Assembly: GCA_000827205.1 (NCBI GenBank)
Contig: KN832554.1
Span: 1,672,345-1,736,344, forward strand
Direction: 5' to 3'
Source: Plicaturopsis crispa FD-325 SS-3
Taxonomy: Eukaryota; Basidiomycota; Agaricomycetes; Amylocorticiales; Amylocorticiaceae
DNA: 64,000 nt
The position numbers were made by a program, and so were the translations under genes. This document shows positions 1 through 11,474 of this stretch, in pieces. Position 1 is the stretch's first letter; every line of letters begins with the position of its first letter. A model generated the notes under the pieces. That model ran no database searches. It saw only the letters and a program-made list of their open reading frames with translations, and was not told where the DNA came from.

Positions 1-242
1 CGGGAGAGGTATTTCTTGAACGGTGTGGAGCGTGTCATTGGCGACGTCTCCCTGCGTCACATCGTCTTGCACGTGTGATCAGGCAAGACCAAGTCGAGAC
101 AAGGCAGCAGCGCACGCCGGACGCACGGCATCTGTTGCGAGATTCGCACTAGTAGCGTTCGCTTCTGAAACTGCTGTTGCTGGCTTGCCGCATGCTGCAT
201 GGCTTGCTATCTCTAAAGCCAGTACGCCGCCCCGCCCCAGCC

Positions 243-2605
243 ATGTCTCCCAATTCGCGGTTCCGGAAACGCAGCAGCGCTGACCAGGTGCCCCGCCAGC
301 CGAATGTGCTAACCCGTTCCCCACCCTCTTCGCCACAGGCTCCCGTCGCGAAGCCGCGCCCGGCAGAGCCGTATCCGATCCCCACTAGCAACCCGGCCAG
401 CCAATATACCCTTCTCGAGAAGCTGGGCACGGGCAGTTTTGGAACGGTGTACAAGGCCATGCACAATGAGACCAAGCAGATAGTCGCCATTAAGCAAATT
501 GGTGAGGCCACATTCCTATCTGACTACACAAGCCACTCATGTGTCTGCTATTGCAACAGACCTGGAGGACTCGGACGACGATATCTCTGAAATACAACAG
601 GAAATTGCGAGTCTCGCCCAGTGCGACTCGGAATACGTGACGCGGTACTACGGCTCCTTTGTCGTAGCGTACAAACTATGGATCGTGATGGAATACCTCG
701 CGGGTGGCTCCTGTCTCGATCTCCTCAAGCCAGGCGTGTTCTCGGAGGCCCACATCGCCGTTATCTGCCGCGAGCTGCTCCTCGGTCTCGATTATCTTCA
801 TTCGGAGAATACCATCCACCGCGACATCAAAGCCGCCAACGTCCTGCTCTCTGCCTCTGGCAAGGTCAAGCTCGCAGACTTCGGTGTCGCCGCGCAGCTG
901 ACGAATACCCTTCGCCATACATTTGTCGGTACGCCATTTTGGATGGCACCGGAAGTCATCCGCCAGGCCGGGTACGATGCGAAGGCGGACATGTGGAGTT
1001 TGGGGATTACTGCAATTGAGATGGCGAAGGGCGAGCCCCCGCTAGCCGAGTATCACCCCATGCGTGTCCTCTTCCTAATCCCCAAAGCCAAGCCACCAGT
1101 CTTGGAGGGTCCCTTCTCCCTGGCGTTCAAGGACTTTGTGGCGCAATGTCTGACGAAGGACCCCCTTCAGGTATGTTACTCGTAGCGTCTTCATCTCTCT
1201 ATGGCAGCTTAATGTATATTGCAGCGCCCCACAGCGAAGGACCTTCTTCAGCACCGTTTCATTCGCGGAGCCCGCAAGACATCATATCTAACCGAACTCA
1301 CCGAGCGATACCAAGACTACCGCGCCCGCTCGCCTCAGAAGGGGAACCAGATGTACGCGGCATCTGCGCGGAATAGCGTGGCCTGGGACAACGGCACCGT
1401 GCGGAGCGACTGGAACTTCGACACCATAAAATCCGCGTCCGCGATGGGCTCATTCCGCAGCATGGCGAAGGATCTCATGCCCCCGGGTATGGAGCCAGAT
1501 GACGACTATGTCGACGACGAGGGCTTTGAGGAGGACGGCGAGGGCTCGGTCGACACGACCGGCGCAGTGAAGGGCAGCGACCCGCTGAACCAGGGTATTG
1601 GCATGAACATGCAGGCGGCGCATTCGACTATGATCATCCGCCCGCTGCAGGACGAGCCCACCTCGGCTGCTGATGCGGTGGAAGCGCCCGCGCCCCAGAC
1701 GGGTGCCGAGGGCGAGAGTGGGACACCTCTGGGTGCGCCGCCGGCATACACGGGGTCGGTGCGGCCGAGCCGACGCGCATCGTATGCCGCGCGGAACGAT
1801 GCCCGGGGCACGTTGTTGCGCGAGGCGGATTTGGGTACCGGGGTGGACACTATCCGGCCGGTCAAGAAGGTCGATACGGTTGGATCGTTGAGGATGTCCG
1901 CGGAGCATGTGGGCAGCGTGAAGAGGGAGGGGAGCGGGTCCGTTCCGAGCTCGCCGACGAAGGACAAAGCATCGCACAAACGCGCCGGTAGTGAGCTCGG
2001 CAAGGCGGGCAAGTCAATCGTCGACGAAGTCGTACTGCCGATATTGCAGAAAGTAGGTGTTTCACCCGATGCGTGCTGCATATCACTAACTCGATGCATT
2101 GCCGCAGTCGATTCGGGACGATATGGATGCGAGGGAGATCGAGTCGCTGAGCATGCTGTCGCGAGGGTTTGAAGAACTGAAAGAGGCTAACCCGGAGCTC
2201 GCTTACAACGTCATCCTTGATATCCTTTCTGGCATCAACGAGTCAGTATCCGTTTCGTTTCTGTTGCCCAAATACAACGAGCTCATCGTTCTCTCTAGCA
2301 ACTCCGTCGTGCGTCACCATGTGCAGACCTCGCGCAACCTCTTCCCCCACAAGCGCATTGTACGCAGGAGCGAGATGACGGCAAAAGGGCTGGTCGTCAC
2401 GGAGGTTCAGGAGGACATATCGGGCCTTCCAACGTCAACAGTCGGCAGCGGCTCTGGGTCGTCATCGGGGCACTCGATAGCGCCCACCACCGGCTCCAAC
2501 AAGAGCGATGACCCCGGCTCACCGACGCGGAAAAGCCCCATCGCCGAGCTGCTGTATATGCGCTGGCTCGAGGGCCTGAAGATAAAGTGGCCCAGCCTGA
2601 TATAA
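243..2605 (+). CDS. nak1: Ste20-family protein kinase, GCK-III / Nak1 type
   Basis: Serine/threonine kinase of the germinal-centre III (MST3/YSK, fungal Nak1/Kic1) group, which acts in the morphogenesis (RAM-type) network controlling polarity and septation. After about 50 disordered residues the kinase domain shows the glycine loop GTGSFGTV, the VAIK lysine near residue 84, [11 protein letters not shown] with catalytic Asp, ADFG, and the Ste20 signature [10 protein letters not shown] long Ser/Pro-rich linker follows, then a conserved C-terminal segment ending [14 protein letters not shown]. Introns read at 502-559, 1171-1224 and 2053-2107 leave 2196 coding bases (731 aa). The first join restores the conserved [20 protein letters not shown] possible fourth in-frame intron (about 2242-2298, 57 nt) would remove residues around INES..SNSVV, but its donor is weak. 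The ATG at 243 is the first in frame before the kinase domain. The family assignment is secure; the exact network role is inferred from relatives. Confidence 0.93.
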
Positions 2606-3596
2606 ACTCCTTGCCATTGGGTAGGCCGCCGCGGACTTTACGGTGGTTGTTGTCTCTCTGTCGATGTTGCTCTATTTAACTCTCTCCCTTGCACCATCCT
2701 TTGTTACTTATTCATCCTAGTCTCACTCCCTTGTCGCGTCATTTCATCCACTCCATTTTGTCTCCTAGCCTGCCACTCCGTTTCTGCATTTCGACCATAC
2801 ACATCTACTGATTAATACCTTATAACGACACACTCATGACTTTGCATACCGTTGACTGTGTGTACACGTAGCATTAGGACTTGGTACGCCCAATATCATA
2901 TCTATTGTGGCGCATTGAATCCTATGAACGACGTCGACGACATTTGCAAGAGGTGCAGAGAGCAAATGCTGCCCGTGCACGGACCATCAAAAGAGAGACG
3001 CTAGGTGCAAACATGGCCCGTGCGTTGATTTGTTTTGGTATAAAAGGGAATTGAAGACACCTGAGCAACTCATACTTACCTTGATGGCATGGGCCCCTTC
3101 ACGTACTGGGTTCATGGGCCGTGGGGATCCTCCATAGCACGGCGACCCTGTCCATACAGAGGGTGTCTGCGGTTTGTATGTGCTTCGGTGCATGCACCGT
3201 CTCAATATTTTCCTGTCCTGCTCCGGCCACTCTGGCTGGGCAGGCTCCTTTTTTTTGGCCCCTATTCGCTCCTAACCCTAGTCTAGGGTTGTCGTTTACT
3301 TGGTAGTCAGTAGTACACTTTTGTAGCGTTGCTTCGAAGTCAATACGATATCTTTGATTCTGAATGTCATTGACAGATGTTGCTCAAGAAAAGCATGCAG
3401 CTAAAGAGCATCTAATTATATTGACGGAGTGATAACAAATGTAAGCACGTGTATTCTAACGAAGCTGTACCGCAGCGTACATAGCACGACATCGATAAAG
3501 AAACACCCTCGTGCATATTTTAGCGTGTCAGACCGCGGGGTTGCACTTTCCTAAGGCAGGAGGGCGTACGAGGAAAGAGTCAAAAAATGGGGCACT
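2606..3596. other. Intergenic region after the kinase
   Basis: About 1 kb with no convincing gene. It includes the kinase 3' region, which is T-rich and C-rich, and a perfect palindrome AACCCTAG/T/CTAGGGTT near 3273-3290. The short reading frames here have no recognisable motif. Confidence 0.5.
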
Positions 3597-4600
3597 CAGC
3601 GTAGAGACTCCGCATCGCGCTCGATATCGCGAGGCCTCAGAGCCTCAACCTGTTGTTCTGATATGTTCCATTGACCGAAGGCAAGGGTGAGATAGCCTGT
3701 CAAGCTCGCTATCAAACTCGTAGCGCCACAAATAGGCCACAAACTTCTAGGATCGAGTAGGCGACGATAAGTGTATGTCCCGATATCATGAGGATTAGCG
3801 GATAGAGGGGCGGCAATACATGACAGACTTACCTCCGACCTATACACCGCTAGTAAATTCATTGACTCTTTAGGCCTCGCACCTGCAGGAGTCAATATCA
3901 GACAAGTAATGCAGTACGAATACGTCTAGAAGAGGTGAGAAGCAGCGTTAAGGATAGCAAGAAGAGGTAAAGAAGACGTTTCCTTCAAGTTCTTGCGCGA
4001 GTCGTTCGTTCTTGCTTTCATGCTCCACCACCACTCGACGCTAGGACGATCATCGTCCTACATATTCTGTAGCCAGATACGCACTAGCCACCAATAGCTC
4101 TCGACTTGTCCATCGATAAACCTGTCAAACCAGCGCGCGGCATGGGAATGCCGAATCCAAGGGCCGGCTGACGCCCGAATCTCCCAGCCGGCTGTCAATG
4201 CCACTGTATCAATAGGGCAACGCGCATATAGCGTGCATCAAGGACTTACCCTGGCTGACCGTGTTCTTCGGGGATTTTCAAGTAAACGGCAACAAACGCG
4301 TTACTTGCAAGAATAATAGGACCCGCTGGGCGCTCAGCGCTCGCTGCCTTGGGGACCCTGAGGAAGCCAGTCGCGCACTCCTGGACAAGTTTGTCGATCC
4401 ACTGGCCGCATCGCCGCAAAAAAAAGAGGGCACAGCAAGTCTATGGACAAGGCTCAGAGCTAAAGCACGGAGGACGCAGGCCGAATGCACGAGTTGAACG
4501 ACAAGAGCGCTCGTCGAAAAATAAGAGGAGGCAGTGTTGAAATGGTAGCCGAGGCCCGAGGCGCCGACGGGGGCCAAGTGCAATTCCCGAAAATAGGGAA
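3597..4600 (-). other. Possible unrecognised multi-exon gene
   Basis: Several open minus-strand segments with plausible splice borders lie here, but no family was recognised. One segment (about 4260-4420) reads ..QWIDKLVQECATGFLRV.. and ..ASNAFVAVYLKIPEEHGQP.., followed by a GTAAGT donor near 4250. Another (3597-3760) reads ..DPRSLWPICGATSLIASLTG.. and has one hydrophobic stretch that could be a membrane segment; it is preceded by a GTAAGT site near 3832. The exons could not be joined into one convincing protein, so this may be one gene, two short genes or chance open frames. It lies head-to-head with the first chitin deacetylase. Confidence 0.25.
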
Positions 4601-4676
4601 AGCGGAAGCAAAAGTGCGGCTAGCCTCCGCGTTTCGTTACCTGCCTGTAGGCGAGTAATCCCCGTGAATCCTATCC

Positions 4677-4683
4677 TATAAAA
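4677..4683 (+). promoter_or_regulatory. TATA box of the first chitin deacetylase
   Basis: TATAAAA about 76-82 bp upstream of the ATG at 4759, a usual fungal TATA distance. The position is seen; function is inferred. Confidence 0.45.
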
Positions 4684-4758
4684 TGTTGCTGCCCTTTCCG
4701 CTGAAATATCAGGTCTGCCCTCCCCCTAAACTCCCCTTTCCTCCTCCTACCCGTAAAT

Positions 4759-6316
4759 ATGCGTGGCGCCTCTCTTTCCTCCGTTTGGGCCCTTGCGCTT
4801 CCCCTCCTAGCCCGTGCAGCTACTTTACCGCACAGGGACTCCGCGCACGACCATTCGCACACCGAGAGGCAGCTGGGCGGTCTGCCTGATACATGGTATC
4901 AGCCGCGCGACCATCCGGCACACGCGCTTTTCAAGAGAGACGCGTCAGGAGACGGGACTAACTACCCCAGCGTCGGCAGTCCCAGTACGCCGCCCCTTTC
5001 TCTCCTTTGTGATCATCAGCTTACACTCGTGCCGATTGAAAGCGTGGTACGCGGCGTACCCGACCTCCACGCCCGACCCCTCGAAGTACCCTGCTCAGTG
5101 GGTCAACGCGCTCAATGCTGCTGTGAGCGCAGGCAAGATCCCAGACATACCAGTGTCGACGAGCTCAAACGGTGACAACCCCGTGTACCCGAACAACCTC
5201 AGCCCTACCAGCCCCGAGGTTTGCTCCGCGACGTACCAATGCCGAAACCTGGAGTACGATATCTGGGACGCGCCAAATGGCACGGTCGGAATCGGTTTTG
5301 ACGATGGCCCCTTACCCGTTCGTTCATTCCGTGTCCTCCACCGTCCGTTCAGTTGCTAACCCTATGTCTAGACCTCGACCAAGCTGTACGAATTCCTCCA
5401 GGCGAACAACCAGAAGGCGACGCACTTTATGATTGGCTCCAATATCCTCGAAAACTCGGACGAGTTCACCCGCGCGTTCAGCACGAACCAGGATGACATC
5501 GCCGTGCACACCTGGACACACCCGTACATGACCACGCTCACCAACTCCCAGCTCCTGGGCGAGTTTGGCTGGACCATCGAGATCATCCACAACTCGACTG
5601 GCGGACGGTCAGTTTATCGATATCTTTCTCGTCCGCATGCGTGCTCATATCTGTTGTAGTCTCCCGCGGTACTGGCGCCCTCCCTACGGTGACGCCGACA
5701 ACCGCGTGCGCGCAGTCGCAAAGGAGGTCTTTGGGCTGGAGACTATCATGTGGAACCAAGAGTGAGTCTCTTCATCCTCCCTCCCTCCCTCCCTTATACT
5801 GACCATGTCATCAGCACCGAGGACTGGTCTCTCACCACGGGCGGCACGACACCCGCAAAGGTCAACAGCAGCTTGAACACATGGCTCTCCGGGCCCAAGT
5901 CTCCCGGCCTGATCATCCTCGAGCACGAGCTCTCCGACGAGTCCGTGCAGGCCTTCATCGACGCGTACCCCGTCATGAAGCAGCATGGCTGGAACACCGT
6001 CAGCACCGCGCAGCTGCAGGGCCCCGGCGCGTGGCTCAACGCGGCGGCGGACACCGGCGCGGTGACCCCTGCGGGCGTCGTGTCTGGCGGGAACGGAACC
6101 ACCATCGCGCTGCCCGCGTCGAGCACCTCTTCCAGTTCCAGCTCCAGCTCCGCCTCGAGCTCGGGCACGACTAGCAGCACCGCACAGTCCGCGAGCAAAT
6201 CTGCAACTCCTGGTTCGGGGTCGGCTGCTTCTACGAACGGCGCCGCACCGCGATGGGGCAGCGCCGGTGTGCTCTCTGGAGCACTCGCGCTTGCTGCCGC
6301 TGCGCTCCTCGCATGA
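4759..6316 (+). CDS. Chitin deacetylase, CE4 family, GPI-anchored (copy 1)
   Basis: Removes acetyl groups from chitin to give chitosan at the cell wall or outer membrane face. It begins with a signal peptide ([20 protein letters not shown]) and contains a NodB/CE4 domain with the expected motifs in order: GFDDGP (metal and base Asp), HTWTHP (metal His pair), RPPYGD, DWSL and ILEHE. A Ser-rich linker (about 6110-6240) leads to a C-terminal hydrophobic tail ending AAAALLA, typical of a GPI-anchor signal. Introns at 4985-5042, 5318-5371, 5608-5659 and 5762-5814 leave 1341 bases, 446 aa. All motifs are intact, so the enzyme should be active. It is paralogous to the gene at 11475-13042, with the same length and intron positions. 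The ATG follows a TATA box at about 80 bp. Confidence 0.95.
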
Positions 6317-8181
6317 TCGACTCTCCATACACTATTGCCACACTCACATCGCCCACGCATACATTCTACGCTCTTGATAATCAGGACTTTACACGACACG
6401 GACACTTCATGATTACGCACATACTACATACATCTACGACTTGGACTATCTATCTAGCGATTGCCGTCTTCTGATTAGTACCCCCCCATTACTGACCCGT
6501 CCATTCTCTGCTTCTTGGTACGCTGGGTCAGCGACACTAGACAGTAGCAGCATACGCACGCATTTAATCTATCTTGCCTCTTGTTTATTCCGTTGTGCTA
6601 GTGAGTAGGCTGGTATTAGACACCGTTGGCATTTTGCGACGCGCTAATACGAGCTATACGCAGGGTTTGATTTGCTTGATCCGTTGACAATATTAATCCT
6701 TGAGCGCGACGCGTCTGTTCGAGCTCGTATGCCGACCTCGTCCCGTCGTGGGTACGTTCAGGGTACGTTGCCCAACCCAGACAAGATGTGCACGTCCAAG
6801 GGGCTGTAGATAAGTGTCTCTCTAACCTTGAGCTCCAAGCCGTGCCGGCAAGGATATTTCTGTGCATGTGAGTTGGTCTACAATCTGTTGAGTACATCTA
6901 CTGAACTAATCCAGCTGACGCAATTTCATCCGGTCCACTAGCTGATGATTTCGCTAAGTACTCATTTACTTATCTTTGAGGATCCTCCACATGCGGTGCG
7001 TGCGACGTCCAATGCAGGGCCCGAGTGCTAAATTGTGTATGTCTTTAATTGTGCATGACTTCTCTACAGGATTTGCGAGCGGCGAGGGTGCGAAGGGTGC
7101 GTGCAGACTCTAGAGTGCTTGCTTGCTCACGGACCAAAATAACACACCTCTACCAGGCAGCGCTTCAGCGACCGGAGCAGCATGCTCACCCACTATGGCT
7201 CGAACTTTGGTGACCTGTGACACCCCGTCGCTTGTACAAGCGGGCGCGTTATGCCGCCGTGTTCCTTCGTGGTCTTTTACGGATTGAACGCCAGATCTAC
7301 GACTCGATGGGTGGCCCAAAGGACGCCCACCGTCACAAATACTGACGAGGCTGACCAACATGATTTTTCATAGATACCTTCCGTGCCGACACTGTGAAGT
7401 ACCGGCGGAGTCGTCTCGTGCGGCGCAAACCCGACGTTTTCCATGCCCTAGTGGCCCCGATGTGCAATGCGTCGTCTCGGACTGTGATCCTTGTAGAAAG
7501 GACACAAGCGGCATCTCGATATAGGCCAGGTGAGACCGCTAGAAAGAGCCAAGGTCGAACGACAACCGCGCTCACGAGGTCGCCCCTAATCCCTTCTCTC
7601 CTGGAGACGATTCCGGGAAATTCTAGTATGTGCACTCTTCAATTGAAGGTTACCCACATGCTCACGGGATTGTCTATTCAAAAGCAATGGTATCCCCCAG
7701 TGTTCCCCGCGGGCAATGGGTTATGTGCGTCAATTTTCTGAAAGATTTTCTTCGATGTTCACAGTCACTTCAATTTTAGTACCATATGACCTACCTGCTG
7801 TCATCCCCGGTCCATGCTTCTTTGAATGTGAAGTAACGCGCTGGTTTGTGCGCGCGTTTCAGCATGGAACTCGGCAGTGGAAAGGCTTGACGTAGAATTT
7901 TACGGATCGACGCGACGGCACGCGCGTCTTCTGGAAGAGAAAAAGAACGCGTTTTTTCTTTGTATTGAGCGGTATCATGGCGGCATCCAACTGAAACGCT
8001 AAAGAGTGGTGGGTTTTTCGGGATCCCGGACGATGCCCGTCTCGAGGACAAGCTCGCAGCCTGACTCGTTCGACCATAAAAAAGCGCAAAACTACCATGC
8101 TACGGCCGTCGGCGACAGCATCTGACCGTAGTCAATGAGCCAATCAGAGCTGATTGAGAGCGACGCCGAGATGTCGAGGGC
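6317..8181. other. Gene-poor region between the two chitin deacetylases, first part
   Basis: About 1.9 kb with only short reading frames of no recognisable family. No conserved motif, RNA gene or clear repeat was seen. It probably contains the 3' end of copy 1 and degraded sequence. Confidence 0.4.
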
Positions 8182-8722
8182 GTCAAAGAAGGACCCATGA
8201 TTATAGGGGGGTATGCCTGATCCGATCGCCCAAAATTTTGATAAAAATGTCCGGACAAAATGACCAAAAATGGCGACAAAATGTCCGGAAAAAATCTGGC
8301 CTCGAGATTTCGGGGAGATTTTGTCCGGATCCTGGATTAGGCCTCTCAAAATCTAAAAATTGCCGAAAAAGGCGAAAAAAATCTCCACGCCCTCTGCGAG
8401 GGCGCCGCGGTCATAAATCGCGCTAAAAAGCTGCGCAAAGTACAAATTGAACCCTTGGCCTTTGCATATAAGCTGCAAAATCTCTCGGGCGAGGTTGGGT
8501 GAGGGTGGCTTCATAGGTCCGGCTCAGCCACCAAAATTATGTCCGGATTTTGCCTCAGGCGTGCTCATCCAGGGAATTTCTTGTCTGGACAAAAGATCAG
8601 GCCAGGTTCGAAATTTGGCATGTTTTGTCCGGATTTGGATCAGGCTGAGGCCAAAAAATCTCAAAAATTTGTCCGGATTGCGATCAGGCATACCCCCCTA
8701 TAATCATGGGTCCTGTCAAAGA
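8182..8722. mobile_element. Non-autonomous TIR DNA transposon (MITE), hAT-like, with 8-bp TSD
   Basis: The element proper is 8190-8714 (525 bp). Its two ends are a perfect 33-bp inverted repeat starting AGGACCCATGATTATAGG. It is flanked by the 8-bp direct repeat GTCAAAGA at 8182-8189 and 8715-8722. An 8-bp TSD points to hAT (P and Merlin are alternatives). The interior has no transposase frame but has many GTCCGGA-type words, which could be subterminal binding sites. The perfect TIRs and TSD suggest a recent insertion. A second element with the same AGGACCC end and an 8-bp TSD is at 38400-38747. Confidence 0.88.
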
Positions 8723-9094
8723 TACCATTTTAGCCGACGAAGTTGGAGTCCTCGGCCACGTTATACCGTCGTGTCTGGTTCGAAGGCGCGGGCGGGCGGC
8801 CTTGCCTCTCTCCATTAACAAATGATCCTCCGACCCGCCCAACCTGAAACATCGCGCCTCAACGACGCCCGACCACAGAAAATATTTACATAGCGCGGTT
8901 TACATGCATTCAGATTCATCAATCTTCGCGCACACGTACGTGGGCGAAAACGGCAGGCGGAGGACCGGCAACTTGCGTTGGATCACCGAGGAGCAACCAA
9001 TTGAAGTTGGTTAGACTCGAGCCTCGAGGAATGGTCTGATATCGTGGTTCAAAAAGGTGTGCAAAGTAGTAGCCGTGCACGACGGAGAACTGAC

Positions 9095-9250
9095 AGAAAT
9101 TTATGGGCAGCATCAGGAAAACCTTGGACCGTGAATTTACTTGAATTTCATATAAATCACCGTGAACACAACAAATCACATAAATTTTCGATAAATGTTG
9201 CGCAAACGCTGTAAATACTGTGAATCTGCTCTAATCTATGCAAATTTCAT
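9095..9250. repeat. AT-rich dispersed repeat, copy A
   Basis: Shares the words CATCAGGAAAACC and ACCGTGAATTTA, in the same order and nearly the same spacing, with the reverse complement of about 11160-11195. The rest is loosely related AT-rich sequence with several GTGAAT/TTCAC words. Probably a decayed small element; the family is unknown. Confidence 0.4.
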
Positions 9251-10989
9251 GGAGGGTCAATTAATAGATTCAAATTCCAGCATGCGCTGGGCCCTCAATC
9301 TTCGGGCCCGAGACGACTACACGCATCAGACCCGATTGTCGTAGGGAGCACGCAAGTGCATGATACCTGTAAGGAACCGAACGTACGTAGTAAATAGACG
9401 AGTCTCTGCTCACCGACTTGTCCCGTTGTCCATGTCTGGCTGACGTAGTCGCTACAACAAGAACGGGATTGAACGTGCAGTATGAGCTGCGGAGAAGAGG
9501 AGCCCGAACAGGGGTCTCCTCGTCAGGGCTCTGTACACTGTGTGTGCACAGCTGCGCGCTGCCGGCTCTGGCATATGCTGTGCGTGCGTAGATGCTCACC
9601 GGCACCAAGCCGTCGTTTGCACGAGCGAAATGTCGGTTATGGTGGGTGCGGAATCTCGTCGTCTCGCTGTTGGATGCGGTCCGGGCGCGTGTGAAGCGTG
9701 TAAGTAAGTAGAAGATACGGTACAATAAACATGCGTACCGTCTTTCCTGTCTGTCCAAACACAGCCCATCCGCTTTCACTAATGCGACCATGGCGTGCGC
9801 TTAATGTGGTTGCTGTTGGTGGGCGCGAGGTGCTCGTATGGTGCCGGGCTATCGGAGACGACTCAATGACAAGGGCACGAGACATATATCGTCGTCGTCG
9901 CTTGTGGGGAAAGTGCCGTTGGGCAAGGCAGTGGGCATGAGCTGGACGTCTGTGAGGCATTGATCAAGGAGGAGAAAAGTACATACTACGAGGACAGGTC
10001 TCAAGACAGTGAGACTTGGCAGAGTTCGTCGACGACTCGACGTCAAGACCCAGTCTAGAGTAGTCGGAAGGATCTCCGAGAAACGGAATCGAGACCGGAA
10101 GTCTCGAGAACGTGACAATTCAAACTCCGCCCATCCTCACATTTAAAGACTGCCACCTCCACCGAAATATGTTCCTTTCTTTCGACCATTCTTCGTCCTG
10201 CTCCCTTATGATGTTTGTCTGTTAGGGCAGTCAAATCCGACTACGTGGAGCATCTCATGGCGCCTTGGTAAGTATATTCGCGTCCTCACTAATGTGTACA
10301 AATTACTGAATATCGCGTGGTTCAACGCCAGCCTGCAGTCTGCGGTCACCGAGCGTTGATCGAGCGGGCTTCGCACTCGCCGCAGCGCCTCGCTATACCT
10401 GACCTGCACCTCGCTACCCTGCCCAGCTCCCATCCGTGGGCGTATTTGACCTGGGTGAGCGAAGTCGACAAACACACTCCGACCAACGCTCTCTTCTTCT
10501 GCTCAGTGCCATGTGCACGCACACAACTCTGAGGATGTTCCTGACCAGTGGCTGGCATGCGAGGTACGCCGACATGTTCTTCCCTCGTCGCAACTTCCTT
10601 AGACTAACCCGTTTCATCATCAGGGCTTCCTACACCGTGGTCGGTCCTCGAGTCCGAGCGCAAGTTTGAAGCGTGAGGTATGTAGACATCGTCGTTCGTC
10701 GCGGGTATCACTTGCTAACAATAATGTGTGCAAGCTGTTAGCTACACCCTTATACTCTCACTGTAGTATGTAGCAATGCTCTCGTATACGTGTTACTTTT
10801 CGTTCTAGTTATATGTGACCATACTGATACTATAGCTGCATCTGCCCTGCCGTAGAGTTCCTTTGGATATCCCTCTTCATAGATAGTGTATTGTCCTGTG
10901 TGTAGCTCGTTTAATGCAATCGGAATGTTTCCTTGTCTTCAGTGGTCCAGATGGATGGTCAAATGGTATGAAGATGTGCATGAGTGAGT

Positions 10990-11195
10990 ACAGCCATAAT
11001 ATAAAATAGATCTGCCGTACATTGCACATGAATCTCATGAATCTTGTCAAATTCACTTGAATTCACCGTTAATTCAGCACTATATTTATGGGCACCGCCT
11101 AGATTTTTTAATTGTATGAATTCATTAAATTTAGATGAATTTGAACGAATTTGCATGAATTTGTTTAAATTCACGGTTCAGGGTTTTCCTGATGA
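10990..11195. repeat. AT-rich dispersed repeat, copy B (inverted relative to copy A)
   Basis: Many short GAATTTA/TGAATT words and two internal inverted GTGAATT motifs. Its right end, read on the minus strand, matches copy A (CATCAGGAAAACC then ACCGTGAATTTA). No coding capacity. Confidence 0.4.
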
Positions 11196-11474
11196 GTGCG
11201 CCAGACATACGTCGGGGCGGACGACAAATTGGAGGGACGGGCCGCGCCATGTCTTGTACTCATCTTGCAAGTGCATGTATGATTGATGGGTTTGGGTTTG
11301 ATGCCAGCGAGCAATCTGCCAGGCGGATGAAAAAGCGCTCGCCCAGATTCTTTCCTACATGCGGGCTCGGTTCCCCGTCTTGTTCGCCGATAAAGTGCAG
11401 ACATCCTCCTTGGCGATGAGCAGGCTACTTTTCCCCTCTTCTGCTTTCGTTTCTTATTCGCTCCTCCCGCCGCC

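Larger units (their letters stand above)
8723..11474. other. Gene-poor region between the two chitin deacetylases, second part
   Basis: About 2.75 kb with no gene recognised. It holds two AT-rich repeat patches (near 9095-9250 and 10990-11190). A stretch at about 10140-10680 has possible short exons on the plus strand (one reading ..CHVHAHNSEDVPDQWLACE.. before a GTACG donor), but no family could be named. Open frames at 9270-9791 look like chance. Confidence 0.35.

Noticed and set aside
2242-2298. Fourth intron in the kinase gene
   Set aside because: A 57-nt GT..AG segment would keep the frame, but its donor (GTCAGT) is less typical and the unspliced frame is also open, so it is mentioned only as a possibility.
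3273-3290. AACCCTAG..CTAGGGTT palindrome, resembling telomere units
   Set aside because: Only one unit on each side; too short for an interstitial telomere repeat and no breakpoint evidence.
5684-6328. 214-codon minus-strand frame
   Set aside because: Antisense shadow of the last exon of chitin deacetylase copy 1; the same kind of shadow occurs in copy 2 at 12401-13066.
8092-8830. Host reading frame interrupted by the MITE at 8190
   Set aside because: A frame can be read through the site after ignoring the element, but the product is Arg/Ser/Thr-rich without any motif, so I treat it as chance.
9270-9791. 173-codon minus-strand frame between the chitin deacetylases
   Set aside because: No domain, no signal, odd composition and no splice context; probably chance.
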